Origin: a virus
Reading direction: 5' to 3' (one strand)
Virus record (IMG/VR): IMGVR_UViG_3300034111_000937
Coordinates: 1 to 20,723 of that record
Length of the DNA: 20,723 nt
Shown here: positions 1 through 5,096 of the stretch, one piece after another
Layout of the letters: every line of letters begins with the position of its first letter
Numbering within the stretch: the stretch's first letter is position 1
Position numbers and translations under genes: made by a program
The notes under the pieces: generated by a model
What the model was told of the DNA's origin: nothing
The model's database searches: none
The model's input: only the letters and a program-made list of their open reading frames with translations

Positions 1-1
1 G

Positions 2-184
2 CAATACACTGACATGCGCAACTCGTTCTTTGCGGGTGCTTATACGATTATGCGAGTCATGAAGGATATAGGTGCAGACGACGACAGCGATAACGTGGAA
101 TCGCACATTGATTTAATTGAAAGCCTGAACCAAGAGTGCAGAGAGTTCAAGGCGGAAGTGACTTACAACCCAGAACAAAACTAA
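2..184 (+). CDS. Hypothetical phage protein, 5'-truncated by window edge
   Basis: An open frame enters from the left edge and stops with TAA at 182-184, leaving about 60 C-terminal residues. The visible part contains MRNSFFAGAYTIMRVMKDIG followed by an acidic stretch and a helical tail ending NPEQN. The motif of a short RNSFFAGA segment followed by a Met-rich helix resembles small conserved phage proteins of unknown role, but I cannot name a function. It heads the plus-strand block: a clear AAAGGAG ribosome site for the next gene starts at its stop codon, so the two are probably co-transcribed. Confidence 0.75.
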   Translation, partial: QYTDMRNSFFAGAYTIMRVMKDIGADDDSDNVESHIDLIESLNQECREFKAEVTYNPEQN

Positions 185-196
185 AGGAGTATCGAG

Positions 197-337
197 ATGG
201 CAAAATGGATTTTGCTTTTGCTAGTTTGCTGCGGTTGCGCAAGCCAGCGAGTGAGAGTAACAGTAACACGAGTTCACGGTGAACCGTCTGTAAGTATCGA
301 GTTCGAAGAAAAGGGGATTAGAAATGAGAGTAGGTAG
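197..337 (+). CDS. Small putative lipoprotein or membrane protein (46 aa)
   Basis: ATG at 197 is preceded by AAAGGAG at good spacing. The 46-residue product begins MAKWILLLLVCCGCAS, a short charged start, a Leu/Val hydrophobic core and a Cys cluster at residues 11, 12 and 14 that could be a non-canonical lipobox (G then C14). The rest is a soluble tail with alternating Val/Thr/Arg, then acidic residues. It is too proline-poor for a classic Rz1 lipoprotein, so no function is assigned. Its 3' end overlaps the next gene by 14 bases, which suggests translational coupling. The gene is below the usual length cutoff and may be missed by gene finders. Confidence 0.6.
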   Translation: MAKWILLLLVCCGCASQRVRVTVTRVHGEPSVSIEFEEKGIRNESR

Positions 338-854
338 CTTGGTTACGTTTGTGCACCTGAACGGCGAAGGTGAATGGATTGTTCCCGATAACGCTATCGG
401 CGGGACAATCATTGCAATTGAAGAGGATTGCGACCGCGACGGTTACGAAACAATCGGAACGATTACCGTCCGATGGAAGGACGGACGCGTGGAGCAAACG
501 AAGCTGGAAGGCGAGGACGAAACAGGATCGTGGGAGATTGCAGACGCAACACCACATCTGTACGCGAACTTGTATCTGCACGACCGCGACTATGGTGGAC
601 CCGAGGAGGGGGGATGGTGGTATGACACCTACACTCCTGCCGATGGAGACTGGGACGAGACGCCACCACGCTATGGACACTTCACGTCAGTGGAGGAAGC
701 CGAAAAGGCTATGGTGGAACTGCGTGCATGGTGCGAGCGAGAGAATAGCAATCGTCGTTCTCCGTCATCCGTAGCATCCGAAGGGCACTTCTGCGCTAGG
801 CTTGAATCGTGGCCGCCTGAGCCGATGCCAGCTCGACGACCGCACTACTGCTAA
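324..854 (+). CDS. Hypothetical acidic phage protein (176 aa)
   Basis: ATG at 324 follows AAAAGGGGATTAGAA, a usable ribosome site, and overlaps the end of the preceding small gene. The product is rich in Asp, Glu, Gly and Trp. The first 50 residues look like a beta-rich small domain (GSLVTFVHLNGEGEWIV... GTITVRWKDG), the middle has a Gly/Trp/Tyr segment (PEEGGWWYDTYTPADGDWDE), then a helix (SVEEAEKAMVELRAWCEREN). The C-terminus is Pro/Arg-rich and ends RPHYC. I do not recognise a family. The last base of the stop codon overlaps an ATG for a 13-codon frame, probably not a gene. csrA follows after about 57 bases. Confidence 0.75.
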   Translation: MRVGSLVTFVHLNGEGEWIVPDNAIGGTIIAIEEDCDRDGYETIGTITVRWKDGRVEQTKLEGEDETGSWEIADATPHLYANLYLHDRDYGGPEEGGWWYDTYTPADGDWDETPPRYGHFTSVEEAEKAMVELRAWCERENSNRRSPSSVASEGHFCARLESWPPEPMPARRPHYC

Positions 855-911
855 TGGACAGCAATCATGGAATGGCTTGCATGGTAAGCCACTAAACAGA
901 AAGAATTAATA

Positions 912-1082
912 ATGCTAATGATTAAACGAAAAGTTGGGGAGTCCATCACGATTGGTGGAACGATTGTGATTACGGTAAAAGCTGGCGGAACAACAAATCT
1001 GGCAATCGATGCTCCTCGGGAGATTGAAGTTGTACGAACTGAGCTACTCGAAAAGAAAAAGGAAGAGGTTGAAGCACAATGA
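912..1082 (+). CDS. csrA: CsrA/RsmA carbon storage regulator homologue (56 aa)
   Basis: The product starts MLMIKRKVGESITIGG and continues through VITVKAG, LAIDAPREIEVVRTEL and a charged Lys/Glu tail. This matches the CsrA fold column by column (E. coli begins MLILTRRVGETLMIGD and has INAPKEVSVHREEI, recalled). The RNA-contacting Arg at residue 6 and the second Arg in the V-R-T-E segment (the R44 equivalent) are both present. CsrA is a homodimeric translational regulator that binds ANGGA motifs in mRNA leaders. At 56 aa it has family-typical length. Its TGA overlaps the ATG of the next gene (ATGA), so the two are translationally coupled. A phage copy would be expected to redirect host mRNA translation, which is inference. 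Confidence 0.9.
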   Translation: MLMIKRKVGESITIGGTIVITVKAGGTTNLAIDAPREIEVVRTELLEKKKEEVEAQ

Positions 1083-1321
1083 CGAACACACAAGCAAGAC
1101 TCGAAGGTTCCGACATCTGGAACGACTATGGAAACGTTTCCATGTACAGCGCAGCCAAGCAGGAGGCGGTTAAAGCGGCGTTGAGCTGGCTTGGACTGCC
1201 TCAGTACGAATGGCCGGTCGAAGTCCGACGAGAGAACGACGATGTGATTCCAGCGTCAATGGTGAGGGTTAAAACGTTCGTGGTGGCTGAAGTCCTGAAC
1301 CCAAGACAGGGAGCAGACTAA
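1079..1321 (+). CDS. Hypothetical protein coupled to csrA (80 aa)
   Basis: ATG at 1079 overlaps the csrA stop by four bases (ATGA). The protein is soluble with no membrane segment or Cys cluster. An N-terminal region (ARLEGSDIWNDYGN) leads into a helix (AAKQEAVKAALSWLGL) and a short strand-rich end (ASMVRVKTFVVAEVL). I recognise no family. Coupling suggests it is made together with CsrA, so it could be an accessory or antagonist, but nothing in the sequence proves this. It is the last gene of the plus-strand block. The terminator lies about 75 bp downstream, beyond an oppositely oriented tRNA. Confidence 0.7.
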   Translation: MTNTQARLEGSDIWNDYGNVSMYSAAKQEAVKAALSWLGLPQYEWPVEVRRENDDVIPASMVRVKTFVVAEVLNPRQGAD

Positions 1322-1322
1322 T

Positions 1323-1394
1323 TGCGACCAGTAGGAATCGAACCCACCTCAGACGGATTGAAAGCCGTTTGCATCGCCTTGATGCTATGGTCGC
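1323..1394 (-). tRNA. tRNA with an apparent 8-nt anticodon loop (UUC/UCA ambiguous)
   Basis: On the minus strand the 7-bp acceptor GCGACCA/TGGTCGC closes perfectly with discriminator A. The T arm GTGGG-TTCGATT-CCTAC is canonical, and a D arm GCAT/ATGC encloses a loop with GG. The anticodon arm pairs ACGG with CCGT and leaves CTTTCAAT, an 8-nt loop. A normal 7-nt loop cannot be drawn without breaking pairs. Read with U33, the anticodon could be UUC (Glu) or UCA (opal), or a four-base UUCA. CCA is not encoded. The tRNA lies 13 bp after the stop of the minus-strand gene 1408-1833, so it may be co-transcribed with it. It could be a degenerate tRNA. Confidence 0.75.
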
Positions 1395-1396
1395 CA

Positions 1397-1426
1397 ATGT
1401 GGCTTAGTTAAGCCGCATTTTCTTTT
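1397..1426 (+). terminator. Rho-independent terminator of the csrA block
   Basis: A 9-bp stem ATGTGGCTT/AAGCCGCAT (one G-T pair) with loop AGTT is followed by TTTTCTTTT on the plus strand. It would stop plus-strand transcripts from genes 197-1321. The converging minus-strand gene has its TAA stop inside the loop/stem (1408-1410). No T-run follows on the minus strand, so termination should be one-way. Confidence 0.8.
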
Positions 1427-1833
1427 ACACCACTCATCCAGCAGGCGACGTCATCATTCGAGATACGTCGCCAAGCCAGACGCATGCTCTTCACCTTCGC
1501 AGCAGCTTCTGCAGGGGCGACGTCATCATTCGAGATACGTCGCCAAGCCAGACTGCGGGATATCTCGCAAATCCTGCCGATAATTGCATCTGAAGGCGTG
1601 GCACCTTTTCCCTCCACAACCTTGTAAGGAACGCCACGAACGAAGGCATACGCCAAAAGTGTTGCCCTTTGCTCATCTCTCAGCAGGCTGACCCGATGCC
1701 ACCGCAAGACTCCGCGATCGGAAGAACGCTTTTGTCCGACACATCGCCTCTCCTCCACGCGGATGATTCTGGACTCGGCAGAAAGGCTGTTGATTTTGAC
1801 CCGAAACTTCGCACGAACTAGCTTAGAAATCAT
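1408..1833 (-). CDS. Hypothetical phage protein with an internal duplication (141 aa)
   Basis: The start is taken as ATG at 1833 (MISKLVRAKF), with AGGG six bases upstream; in-frame ATG and TTG codons further upstream have poorer spacing. The core LRDEQRATLLAYAFVRGVPY followed by KVVEGKG resembles small phage proteins with an R-x-x-LAY-x-FLRG-x-Y pattern, of unknown function. The C-terminal part contains SLAWRRISNDDVA twice, 24 residues apart. Between them sits PAEAAAKVKS, which is identical to part of the ParB-like protein encoded at 11686-12438. Removing 72 bp would restore a single copy in frame, so the ancestral protein was probably 117 aa. The tRNA follows downstream. Confidence 0.7.
   Translation of the reverse strand: MISKLVRAKFRVKINSLSAESRIIRVEERRCVGQKRSSDRGVLRWHRVSLLRDEQRATLLAYAFVRGVPYKVVEGKGATPSDAIIGRICEISRSLAWRRISNDDVAPAEAAAKVKSMRLAWRRISNDDVACWMSGVKENAA
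1444..1553. repeat. 38-bp direct repeat, period 72 bp
   Basis: Bases 1444-1481 and 1516-1553 are identical (start GGCGACGTCATC, end CCAAGCCAGAC). The 34-base spacer is mostly the parB-derived segment 1484-1515. The period is 24 codons, so the host gene's frame is kept. Both copies are preceded by GCAGG or GCAGGGG, which gives a junction microhomology. Confidence 0.95.
1484..1515. repeat. 32-bp exact copy of an internal parB-like gene segment
   Basis: The 32 bases beginning ATGCTCTTCACC and ending CTTCTGCAGG are identical and in the same orientation to 11804-11835, inside the ParB-like gene. The same reading frame is used at both places (PAEAAAKVKS). Homology extends four bases further on the left if one A is skipped. 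Confidence 0.95.
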
Positions 1834-1962
1834 TTTGAACCCTAACATATTTGAAGACAACTGAACCAAGAAACAGTCAAAATCACGTTTGGCGGGTCAC
1901 GAATACATTCAGAGCATCGATTTTTTCCTTGTTTTGGGTGACATCGAACATTTTGAATATAG

Positions 1963-1991
1963 TTGATTGACTTTTGTGTGGCAATGATAAC
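1963..1991 (+). promoter_or_regulatory. Possible sigma70-type promoter toward the HNH gene
   Basis: TTGATT at 1963-1968 and GATAAC at 1986-1991 are separated by 17 bases. The match to consensus is partial. It would drive a transcript through the structured repeats into the HNH gene. Confidence 0.3.
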
Positions 1992-2049
1992 AATGCTTCT
2001 GTCGAATGGACGTGGAAATCCTGACGGCAACAAAAACCCAAGTAGTTTA

Positions 2050-2164
2050 CATCAGAGCCCAGTTACACCTGGAGTTCTTGGCAACGCGAACTTGGGTGTG
2101 TTGTTCAGGATTCCACCTCCAGGAGTACCTGGGCTTTCTTTATTGATGGGCTCAGATAGCCCAT
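2050..2164 (+). ncRNA. Candidate structured RNA or regulatory inverted-repeat block
   Basis: AGCCCAGTTACACCTGGAG (2056-2074) pairs with 2117-2135 at 17 of 19 positions across a 42-base loop. CATCA/TGATG (2050-2054, 2144-2148) could extend the outside. An adjacent perfect hairpin ATGGGCT-CAGAT-AGCCCAT occupies 2146-2164. There are two AGCCCA and two TGGGCT segments (2056, 2158; 2130, 2147), so exclusive alternative foldings are possible. The strand is not determined by the sequence. It could equally be a DNA-level element such as an origin or protein site. Confidence 0.4.
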
Positions 2165-2446
2165 ATCTGGCAAAACGGTTCAACGGTCATGCTACCGAGC
2201 GTCGAGAGCAACAAAGGCATGGCGACAAATCCGATATGCTGGTGAGTCACTGCGAAAGCAATTACGCGAAGCCAGCACGGCGATAACGTGCAGTAATGTA
2301 CGCTCTATCGTTAAAATATCCTGGTGCTGATGGGAATGCCGAGACAAGCGGCATTGGTTGCGTGGCTTAGCGCGGTGCAGGAGGGGGGTTTTGCGCTTAG
2401 ACTTGTCGACTTTTGGACCTTACAGCTGTTTTTAAGTAGGTGGTTT

Positions 2447-2821
2447 ATGTATCCAGAGGACTTTGAGATTTACTTACGGCACAATCCTACTGACGTGGAC
2501 AAGCAAACCGCGTTCAGACTTTGGGTGAATAACGCAAAAAACTTTACTAAGTCGGGGAAGCCTCGTTTTGTAGCAAAGGTGGTTAAACCTTTGAGGAAAA
2601 AGAGGGTTGATTACAGGAAGTACATAAAGTCTAGCGAGTGGGCGGCTCGCTCTAAGTCGTTCAGGCAGCTACAAAAGACTTGCGAGATGTGCGGAACGAC
2701 TAAAGGATTACAATGCCACCACAAGCACTACCGAAGCCTTGGAAGAGAGAAGAGAACGGACATCATGGTTGTGTGTTGTCGATGTCACTGTAAACTTCAC
2801 GGCGTGGATTCGTTTGACTAG
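2447..2821 (+). CDS. Free-standing HNH endonuclease (124 aa)
   Basis: The C-terminal half carries an HNH/zinc layout: CEMCG, then CHHKHY about 12 residues on, then CCRCHCKLH. This gives C-x2-C knuckles around the His pair typical of HNH nucleases that nick or cut DNA with a divalent metal. The N-terminal part is basic (KKRVDYRKYIKSSEWAAR), including the common helix before the first knuckle. The start is ATG at 2447 because AGGTGG lies five bases upstream. The frame extends upstream to a GTG at 2324 without ribosome site or family features. It is the only plus-strand gene between 1322 and the right edge, as expected of a mobile homing-type gene. Confidence 0.85.
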   Translation: MYPEDFEIYLRHNPTDVDKQTAFRLWVNNAKNFTKSGKPRFVAKVVKPLRKKRVDYRKYIKSSEWAARSKSFRQLQKTCEMCGTTKGLQCHHKHYRSLGREKRTDIMVVCCRCHCKLHGVDSFD

Positions 2822-2894
2822 CTTCCAGCTGCCCTTTTGCGGGATTATCAGAGGCGAGTCACCTGTTTTCCCAGTATCTTTTTGCCGTTTTTTC

Positions 2895-2924
2895 TCTAAT
2901 GAATAACACCCCTTTTTCATTAGA
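2895..2924. repeat. 8-bp inverted repeat between converging genes
   Basis: TCTAATGA at 2895-2902 and TCATTAGA at 2917-2924 are perfectly complementary around a 14-base loop. It lies between the converging HNH and ASCH genes. Neither strand has a T-run right after the stem, so a terminator role is uncertain. The rest of 2822-2955 shows nothing else. Confidence 0.5.
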
Positions 2925-2955
2925 AACAACAGACTGCTTCAAGCGTTCATTTGAC

Positions 2956-3321
2956 CTAATCAACGTACTCGAACTCGATCCGCGTAACCTCTGTGACGCA
3001 ACCGCTTACTGGTCGCATGTGTTCGCAGAACATTTCTACAAACTGCTTGCCGTCCATCTGTGGGAAACCCTCTCGCTGGGCTTCCGCCTTTCCGTATGCC
3101 TCATCACGCATCATCGCCACCAATGGCTCCTGAAACACGCTGACAACACGAATCTGACCCAATCGCTGAATCTGTTCCCCTGGTTTCAATCCCATGCACT
3201 TCACGCACGCGTTGAGTATCTGACCAGGCTTGAGATTCTTCCAGCCTAGACGACGGGTGACCGTCTTAGTCCGATTCCGAATCTGATCTGTTGTCAACGC
3301 AAAGGAAATGTTTCTTGGCAT
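2956..3321 (-). CDS. ASCH-domain protein (121 aa)
   Basis: The sequence MPRNISFALTTDQIRNRTKT then VTRRLGW, LKPGQIL, CMGLKPGEQIQRLG, IRVVSVFQEPL and EGFP...FVEMFCEHM ending VTRIEFEYV is the pattern of phage and bacterial ASCH-like proteins. ASCH is a PUA-related beta-barrel fold thought to bind RNA or modified nucleotides. The R-x-K-T-x-T-R-R segment near residue 17 and the final VTRIEF are family hallmarks. Its ATG at 3321 lacks a good ribosome site. A TTTATAG box just upstream could be a -10 with a very short leader. It is the last gene of the long minus-strand train. The exact biochemical role is not known for the phage members. Confidence 0.8.
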   Translation of the reverse strand: MPRNISFALTTDQIRNRTKTVTRRLGWKNLKPGQILNACVKCMGLKPGEQIQRLGQIRVVSVFQEPLVAMMRDEAYGKAEAQREGFPQMDGKQFVEMFCEHMRPVSGCVTEVTRIEFEYVD

Positions 3322-3342
3322 AAGGCACTATAAACAATTGGT

Positions 3343-3398
3343 TCTACCGAAGCCCCCTCACAACGGTTTCTAAAATGGAAAGTCTACCGAAGGGGGCT
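3343..3398. repeat. Composite direct and inverted repeat in the gap before the ASCH gene
   Basis: TCTACCGAAG occurs at 3343-3352 and 3383-3392 (40-base period). AGCCCCCT at 3351-3358 pairs with AGGGGGCT at 3391-3398 across 32 bases. On the minus strand a smaller ACCGA/TCGGT hairpin also forms. It sits between genes 3415-3762 and 2956-3321, so it may be a terminator-like or promoter-proximal element. Confidence 0.55.
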
Positions 3399-3414
3399 CG
3401 GTAAACCATGTCGT

Positions 3415-3762
3415 TCACACGACCTCTCCAGTAGCGTGTTGTATCGCCTGCGCTGCCATGTGTCGCGTAGACGACATGGACGCCATCGACCCGCCAATGC
3501 AATCCTGATGCCGCACGATTCGCCGCAAAGCTTTAAGCATTTCGGGGGCTGCCGAAATCAATTTAAGGTCTGCATCTGTCCATTCTTCTTTAGGGTCCAC
3601 TTGGTAATTGTGTGCCGCTCTGAGATGACCACAAGTTAATGACCGAACTGCCTCCCAGGGTCCAGGCGTATGAACAACGGATTGATCCGAAGGCTTAGTC
3701 TTTTGCTCTTCCATCTTTGCTCTCGCGATTTGGCGTAAATGTAATTCGTAACTGTCTGGCAT
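3415..3762 (-). CDS. Phage HTPGPW-family protein (115 aa)
   Basis: Residues 31-36 read HTPGPW, and the C-terminal half has DADLKLISAAPEMLKALRRI. This is the signature of a very common small phage and prophage protein family (HTPGPW ... A.LI.AAP.ML.AL) of unknown function. The N-terminus has a short basic helix (LHLRQIARAKMEEQK). ATG at 3762 has GAGG nine bases upstream. It follows gene 3787-4128 by 24 bases on the same strand and is probably co-transcribed. Confidence 0.8.
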   Translation of the reverse strand: MPDSYELHLRQIARAKMEEQKTKPSDQSVVHTPGPWEAVRSLTCGHLRAAHNYQVDPKEEWTDADLKLISAAPEMLKALRRIVRHQDCIGGSMASMSSTRHMAAQAIQHATGEVV

Positions 3763-3786
3763 TGGTCGCCTCGGATAATCCTATCG

Positions 3787-4128
3787 TTAAATCAACCCGT
3801 CTGGGTGATCCATCATCTTTTGGCACTGTTTCCAACCGTCGTTGGCAAACACCTTGTCAGTAGACGGAATCTTTCCTTCCCTGGCAATCTTCGTTTTCAA
3901 TGCGCATTCGTAACAATCTCCACCCCGGTCTAGGTAGTAGCACTTCGCGCCGCACTCCTTGCATCTTTTGGTGGTTTTATTGATGCGAGGTCCATTCAGC
4001 GCGACGATAGTCCGCCTGATGGTATCCTCATCGTATCCTAGATTCTTAAGTTCTTCGTCACTGTAGCCGTCCATCTTCAACAACCTACAGTTCTTTTGAT
4101 TCAAATATTCGCCAGACTTCTTACTCAT
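3787..4128 (-). CDS. Hypothetical zinc-ribbon protein (113 aa)
   Basis: The N-terminal 50 residues contain two short helical repeats with GYSDEELKNLGYDEDTIRRT, suggestive of a small helix-turn-helix-like domain, though not a clear match. Residues 56-75 carry C56-x2-C59-x3-C63 and C72-x2-C75, a compact zinc-binding site. The C-terminus is amphipathic (DKVFANDGWKQCQKM). ATG at 4128 has GAGGT six bases before the start spacing. A TGTGACA-N3-TGTCACA palindrome lies 30 bp upstream, making this the first gene of a probable transcription unit. The function is unknown. Nucleic acid binding is inferred from the cysteines. Confidence 0.7.
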   Translation of the reverse strand: MSKKSGEYLNQKNCRLLKMDGYSDEELKNLGYDEDTIRRTIVALNGPRINKTTKRCKECGAKCYYLDRGGDCYECALKTKIAREGKIPSTDKVFANDGWKQCQKMMDHPDGLI

Positions 4129-4157
4129 CTCTACCTCGCTAAGTTAATAAAAAGTTT

Positions 4158-4174
4158 TGTGACACTCTGTCACA
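4158..4174. promoter_or_regulatory. Palindromic operator TGTGACA-CTC-TGTCACA
   Basis: A perfect 7-bp inverted repeat with a 3-base centre lies 30 bp upstream of the ATG at 4128. The same 7-bp arms recur upstream of genes 7122-7376 and 12916-13197. A TATTAA box lies on the gene-proximal side. The site probably binds a dimeric phage regulator. Confidence 0.75.
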
Positions 4175-4184
4175 GAATCGGAGT

Positions 4185-4412
4185 TTATTGCTTCCAAAGA
4201 ACAACCCGACGACGCGATATCGATAACGATGCGTCGAGCCCGAGTGTATCGATAATCCAGAGCGCATCTTCACTGCTAATCGTCAGACTAGATGTTGACG
4301 ACCCGCTATTGCGATGCAGGCTAAACGAGCCACCATCCTGAGCTATCCAGCACCCGTCGAAATCCTCCAGCGCTAGGTCGCGAACGACGCTAGCGTTATC
4401 TGTTACTCGCAT
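4185..4412 (-). CDS. Hypothetical protein (75 aa)
   Basis: ATG at 4412 is preceded by AGG about eight bases upstream (AGGTAACAGCC). The small soluble product contains LEDFDGCWIAQDGGSFSLHRN, then a Ser/Thr-rich turn and a helix EDALWIIDTLGL, ending in a basic tail RRRVVLWKQ. I recognise no family. It starts five bases after the stop of the secreted-protein gene 4418-4669 and ends just before the operator at 4158, so it closes that transcription unit. Confidence 0.6.
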   Translation of the reverse strand: MRVTDNASVVRDLALEDFDGCWIAQDGGSFSLHRNSGSSTSSLTISSEDALWIIDTLGLDASLSISRRRVVLWKQ

Positions 4413-4417
4413 GGCTG

Positions 4418-4669
4418 TTACCTGTTAATCCAGATGTCGGTGTAGATACGACGTCCCACTTGAGTGGTGGTCGAGCGAGACCCATCGCTGAAGTACCCAT
4501 AAGTAAAACGACCGACACGGTTGTACGACACAGAACCAACCTCGCCGCTGCTGGTTTTGTACGTTCCGTAAGTGAATCTCGGACCCCTCGTGTCGTATCT
4601 CGCCGTAAAGTCCTGCGCCGTTGCCGACGACCCCAAAACCAAAACAAACAATAAGCCTAGAACTCTCAT
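4418..4669 (-). CDS. Small secreted protein with signal peptide (83 aa)
   Basis: ATG at 4669 has a strong AGGAG ribosome site (AGGAGAAAAGTT). The product begins MRVLGLLFVLVLGSSATAQD, a textbook Sec signal peptide with a probable A-T-A cleavage site before Gln19. The mature part is small, basic and rich in Tyr, Arg, Thr, Ser and Gly, with repeated FTYG motifs (RFTYGTY and RFTYGYF). This suggests a short beta-structured exported protein. It follows the signal-anchored nuclease gene by ten bases. The role is unknown; an envelope function during infection is possible. Confidence 0.7.
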   Translation of the reverse strand: MRVLGLLFVLVLGSSATAQDFTARYDTRGPRFTYGTYKTSSGEVGSVSYNRVGRFTYGYFSDGSRSTTTQVGRRIYTDIWINR

Positions 4670-4679
4670 AACTTTTCTC

Positions 4680-5096
4680 CTAGTAATCTTTCAAAACAGC
4701 AAAACCCTCGTCAACCAACTGCTGATTGACGCTCTTTCCATTTAACAGGAAAGTTCCCAAGTACCTCCCAAACTTTTCTTTCTTGTCCTTGGTAGTCTGA
4801 ACTACAACCGAGGAACCCACAGGAAGCAGCACAGCAAGCCTTGCCAGCGACTCCTTTCCCTCTCGGGTATTCTTCTCAGGGGCATTGATTCCAAGCAGCC
4901 TAAAGCGAGCTGACAGCTTTAGGTTGAACCCAAGGTCGACCGTCGCGTCTACAGTGTCTCCGTCTACAACTCGAACCACTTCGGCGCGATACTTGTATTC
5001 CCATTCTGGCTTTTCTTGCGTCGGTGCGAACACAATCGCAACCATCGCCACCGTAAACGCTACGGTCCAGCTTAAACCGAGGCTGTCATTGTTCAT
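4680..5096 (-). CDS. Thermonuclease (SNase)-like nuclease with N-terminal membrane segment (138 aa)
   Basis: Residues 9-25 form a hydrophobic signal anchor or signal peptide. The rest is a compact SNase/TNase domain: VVDGDTVD (residues 44-50, Ca ligand Asp), RLLGINAPE (66-74, catalytic Arg and Glu), KFGR (R111) and a VNQQLVDEGFA C-terminal helix. The family hydrolyses DNA and RNA using calcium. The position of staphylococcal nuclease Asp40 is Asn here (GINAPE), a substitution I recall in other phage and bacterial members. The export segment suggests action in the periplasm or at the membrane. The start overlaps the stop of gene 5093-5500 (ATGA), so translation is coupled. Confidence 0.88.
   Translation of the reverse strand: MNNDSLGLSWTVAFTVAMVAIVFAPTQEKPEWEYKYRAEVVRVVDGDTVDATVDLGFNLKLSARFRLLGINAPEKNTREGKESLARLAVLLPVGSSVVVQTTKDKKEKFGRYLGTFLLNGKSVNQQLVDEGFAVLKDY

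Larger units (their letters stand above)
1834..2446. other. Non-coding divergent region between gene 1408-1833 and the HNH gene
   Basis: About 0.6 kb between divergent genes has no convincing coding frame. A plus-strand open frame at 1963-2286 lacks a ribosome site and family features and runs through inverted repeats. The region holds a possible plus-strand promoter (1963-1991), an A/T-rich stretch, and the inverted repeats at 2050-2164. From 2165 to 2446 I see no clear element beyond an ACCCAAG/CTTGGGT pair (2037-2043 with 2091-2097) that reaches into the structured block. Confidence 0.6.

Noticed and set aside
854-895. A 13-codon frame starting at the overlap TAATG after gene 324-854.
   Set aside because: It is too short to support as a gene and has no recognisable features.
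1323-1394. tRNA 3' end as a phage attachment site.
   Set aside because: No integrase gene is in the window and no second copy of the tRNA 3' end was seen, so there is no support for an att site.
1963-2286. A 107-codon plus-strand open frame.
   Set aside because: It lacks a ribosome site and family motifs, and passes through strong inverted repeats. I read the stretch as non-coding.
2324-2446. N-terminal extension of the HNH gene from a GTG.
   Set aside because: The GTG has no ribosome site, while ATG at 2447 has AGGTGG at good spacing and begins the plausible protein.
2150-2956. Possible group I intron carrying the HNH gene: a GTTCAACG-like R element at about 2179-2186 and a distant TGACC near 2952.
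   Set aside because: No convincing P and Q elements were found. The flanking genes are both complete and on the opposite strand, so there are no exons to join.
4158-4174. A host CRP binding site.
   Set aside because: CRP sites are TGTGA-N6-TCACA. All three copies here have seven bases between the half-sites, and their perfect symmetry suggests another protein.
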